Shown here: piece by piece, positions 62,201-64,000 of the stretch
How positions within the stretch are numbered: position 1 is the first letter of the stretch
Layout of the letters: every line of letters starts with the position of its first letter
Source of the DNA: Paracamarosporium sp. OC-R06-R3
Taxonomy: Eukaryota > Ascomycota > Dothideomycetes > Pleosporales > Didymosphaeriaceae
Length of the DNA: 64,000 nt
Direction: 5' to 3'
Assembly: GCA_019828545.1 (NCBI GenBank)
Contig: JACVRA010000239.1
Span: 63,009 to 127,008, forward strand
Notes under the pieces: model-generated
Told to the model about the DNA's origin: nothing
What the model saw: only the letters and a program-made list of their open reading frames with translations
Databases searched by the model: none
Program-made: the position numbers and the translations under genes

Positions 62201-62898
62201 CGTGGTGGGGTTCGCGGTGCGTTCGAAACACGCTTTGCACACGATATGACTTGCTTTGGCGAATTGCAAACTCGTGAGTGTGCTCGAGATGCAGGTGCAA
62301 TTAGTCGGAGGCTACGCGACTACACTTTGTATGTCGGTGGGTAGTATTGTAACTTTTTGACATACGAAGGAGCTAGCTCGGCTAAAACTGCCCAACTTTT
62401 GCACCTGCGTCATTGCGCCAGTTCACTGCGCGCTCCCACGTGATGAAGCTCCTGGCAGATATGGTCAGAAGCCTCCAAAACACACGGCATGATTAAGTTG
62501 CGTACGATTGTATGCCATGCCGATCGAAGCACACATCAAGAGGACCGTTTTTCGGCGAATCTCTTTGCTTGACAAGACACTACACTATAGTTGTTACAAG
62601 ATCGATCAGGGGCGCTTCGTCCGCCTTCTTGCGATTACGGAAAGAACCTAGACGCATTCCAGTGCCTCTACAAATAACATGTGTTTTGCCGCTCCAATTG
62701 ACAACGCCGCTTGTGCAATTCCAAGCAAAACCAAAACCTAGATTGCTCCGATCGCCGAGCCATGCAAAGTTCTGCCCTTCTTCCATTCTCAAACAAAAGT
62801 CGTGAAAAGCCATTCGTCATTGGTAACGTTGCACATGGGACGATGGGCCGGCCCTTGTCCGATCTATCAGTCGCTCGTAGGTTGGGGTGACGAGGCGA
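62201..62898. other. Intergenic: CSL4 promoter and SPG1 3' flank
   Basis: It holds the promoter of the minus-strand CSL4 and the 3' flank of the minus-strand GTPase. At 62363-62374 the sequence TACGAAGGAGCT repeats the first 12 bases of the inverted repeat at 19193. No gene is supported. Confidence 0.45.
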
Positions 62899-64000
62899 TC
62901 AGACGGCTTGGTAGAGGAGGAGCGGTTCTCCGATGTTTTCTATCTCGGGAATGGTGCACTTGAGGTCGAATGCCTTTGAGAGGACAATCTTGAAGATCTG
63001 ACCAAAGTGTTAGTGGATGCGAGAGTGTTGGACGGTGGAGGCAGTACCTTCTGCACATTAATGCTGTGGCTGGTGCTGCTGAAGATGAGACTAGCCTTCA
63101 TCGCCTTCGCAAATCGTTTTGCCTGGCAGTGTTAGCTTTGCATAGCTCGAACCAAGCGTGTTTCTTACCTGATTCGATATTTCCTCCTGCTCCTCCCGCG
63201 GGAAGTTGACAAAATGGTCATACTTGGTGCCGACTAGGAATGGTATCGCGGTTTTGTTAAAGCCTCGTCCTTGGCGATACCACTCCTTGATTGAGTTCAG
63301 CGTGCTCTTTCGCGTGAGATCGAACATGAATAGTATCGCGACGGCATCATTGCACACGAGCGGCAGCATGTTTACGAACTCGCGCTGGCCCCCGAGATCC
63401 CATATTGAAAAGGTGATCTCTGTGTTTCTAATCGAGATGGTCTTCTCCATGAAATTGACACCTGCTCCGGTCAGTAAAGGTCCTCTCCAAAACCCGATGA
63501 CGCGACAAACCTAAGGTCTGGATGTAGTCCTCGTCCCAGCTACCCTCGACGTATTTGACCATCAGACTGGTCTTCCCAATCTGCGCGTCGCCGACCATGC
63601 CGACCTTGATCACCACGCTGGGGTTCTTGGTCGCGTCCTGTTGCGAGCTCCGCTGGTTCTGGTCCTGGTAGGACCTTGTGCCACCCTCCGAGTTTGAATA
63701 GCGTCCCAATTGCGAGGTCGGCCTTGAGTTGGACTGCCCCATCTGTGTCTCCTTGCCGCCGTTGTAGTAGCTATGGCGCGGCGGCGTGTCTGCGTCCGAC
63801 GGCGTGTTGAAGCGCGAGTGGTAGCCCTCTCCCCCGTGTCCGCCGCTGTACTGATACGCCGTGTCGGAGTAGGACGTCTGGGGCCGGTTGTGCTCGCTCG
63901 AATAGCCATTGTTGTAGGAATTGCTGCTCTGCTGGAAGTCGGGCAGCGGGACCACGGTCGAGGCGGTGATGGTGGTGTTGTGGCTGTCGTCGACGTCAAC
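62899..64000 (-). CDS. SPG1: Septum-promoting GTPase Spg1/Tem1 (5' part outside the window)
   Basis: Partial gene; exons seen in gene order are beyond 64000-63511, 63461-63169, 63122-63048 and 62997-62899. Spg1/Tem1 is the Ras-like GTPase that starts the septation initiation or mitotic exit network at the spindle pole body. After an N-terminal disordered region of at least 110 residues (Ser/Tyr/Gln/Gly-rich), G1 is [11 protein letters not shown]. The splice joins YIQTL to [11 protein letters not shown], the family hallmark. G3 is [10 protein letters not shown], with Gly-Gly as usual for Tem1. G4 is GTKYD and the end reads [19 protein letters not shown]. There is no prenylation Cys at the C-terminus, also as expected. 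The open frame reaches the last base, so the start is not in the window. Confidence 0.93.

Noticed and set aside
1..64000. CRISPR arrays, bacterial operons, riboswitches
   Set aside because: The DNA is fungal nuclear; no regularly spaced direct repeats with unique spacers were seen.

Overview
The window is nuclear DNA of a filamentous ascomycete. It has short GT-AG introns of about 45-75 bases, often with a CTGAC or CTAAC branch site, compact genes on both strands, a tRNA with an intron, and a set of fungal proteins (Ypt7, Tea4, Spg1/Tem1, Csl4, Hnt3, a Ubp1-like protease). Protein style and the Tea4 N-terminus suggest Dothideomycetes, probably Pleosporales. That placement is inference. A 105-base run of N at 51801-51905 is an assembly gap. 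Splice sites were placed by hand from reading frame and family continuity; no transcripts were available.

Layout. 1-3063: gene-poor, with one intron-containing tRNA-Arg(ACG). 3064-18672: membrane-anchored ubiquitin protease, an orphan protein, a Sec2-domain protein, the polarity factor Tea4, a BCS1-type AAA ATPase and a secreted tannase/feruloyl esterase. 18673-24532: a poor, decayed interval with an inverted repeat, an orphan gene broken by two in-frame stops, a 91-base tandem repeat, an acidic orphan ORF and an (AAG)n tract. 24533-41845: dense housekeeping block with YPT7, an SLC35F-like transporter, PUS4, a Cwf23/DNAJC17-like J protein, a DHX57-like DEAH helicase, HNT3 (aprataxin), TRAP-alpha, a CCCH protein with a possible NYN-type nuclease domain, and a small membrane protein. 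42434-54754: accessory-looking block with a large orphan membrane protein, a methyltransferase, a secreted thaumatin-like protein, a membrane-anchored berberine-bridge-type oxidase, the gap, a heavily mutated tannase pseudogene and a carboxymuconolactone-decarboxylase-like gene with one nonsense codon. 54851-64000: small membrane protein, GPI12/PIG-L, F-box protein, large disordered orphan, CSL4, and the 3' part of the septation GTPase SPG1/TEM1, which runs off the right edge.

The housekeeping genes serve vesicle traffic and vacuole fusion (Ypt7, Sec2-like), ER translocation and GPI anchors (TRAP-alpha, GPI12), RNA processing (PUS4, Cwf23-like, DEAH helicase, Csl4), DNA repair (HNT3) and polarity or septation (Tea4, Spg1). 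No operon-like logic links them. Stop-creating changes in the decayed loci are largely C-to-T or G-to-A, as expected of repeat-induced point mutation (RIP) or similar decay, but this was not tested statistically. The most unusual protein architecture is the putative nuclease plus CCCH fusion at 38905-40807.
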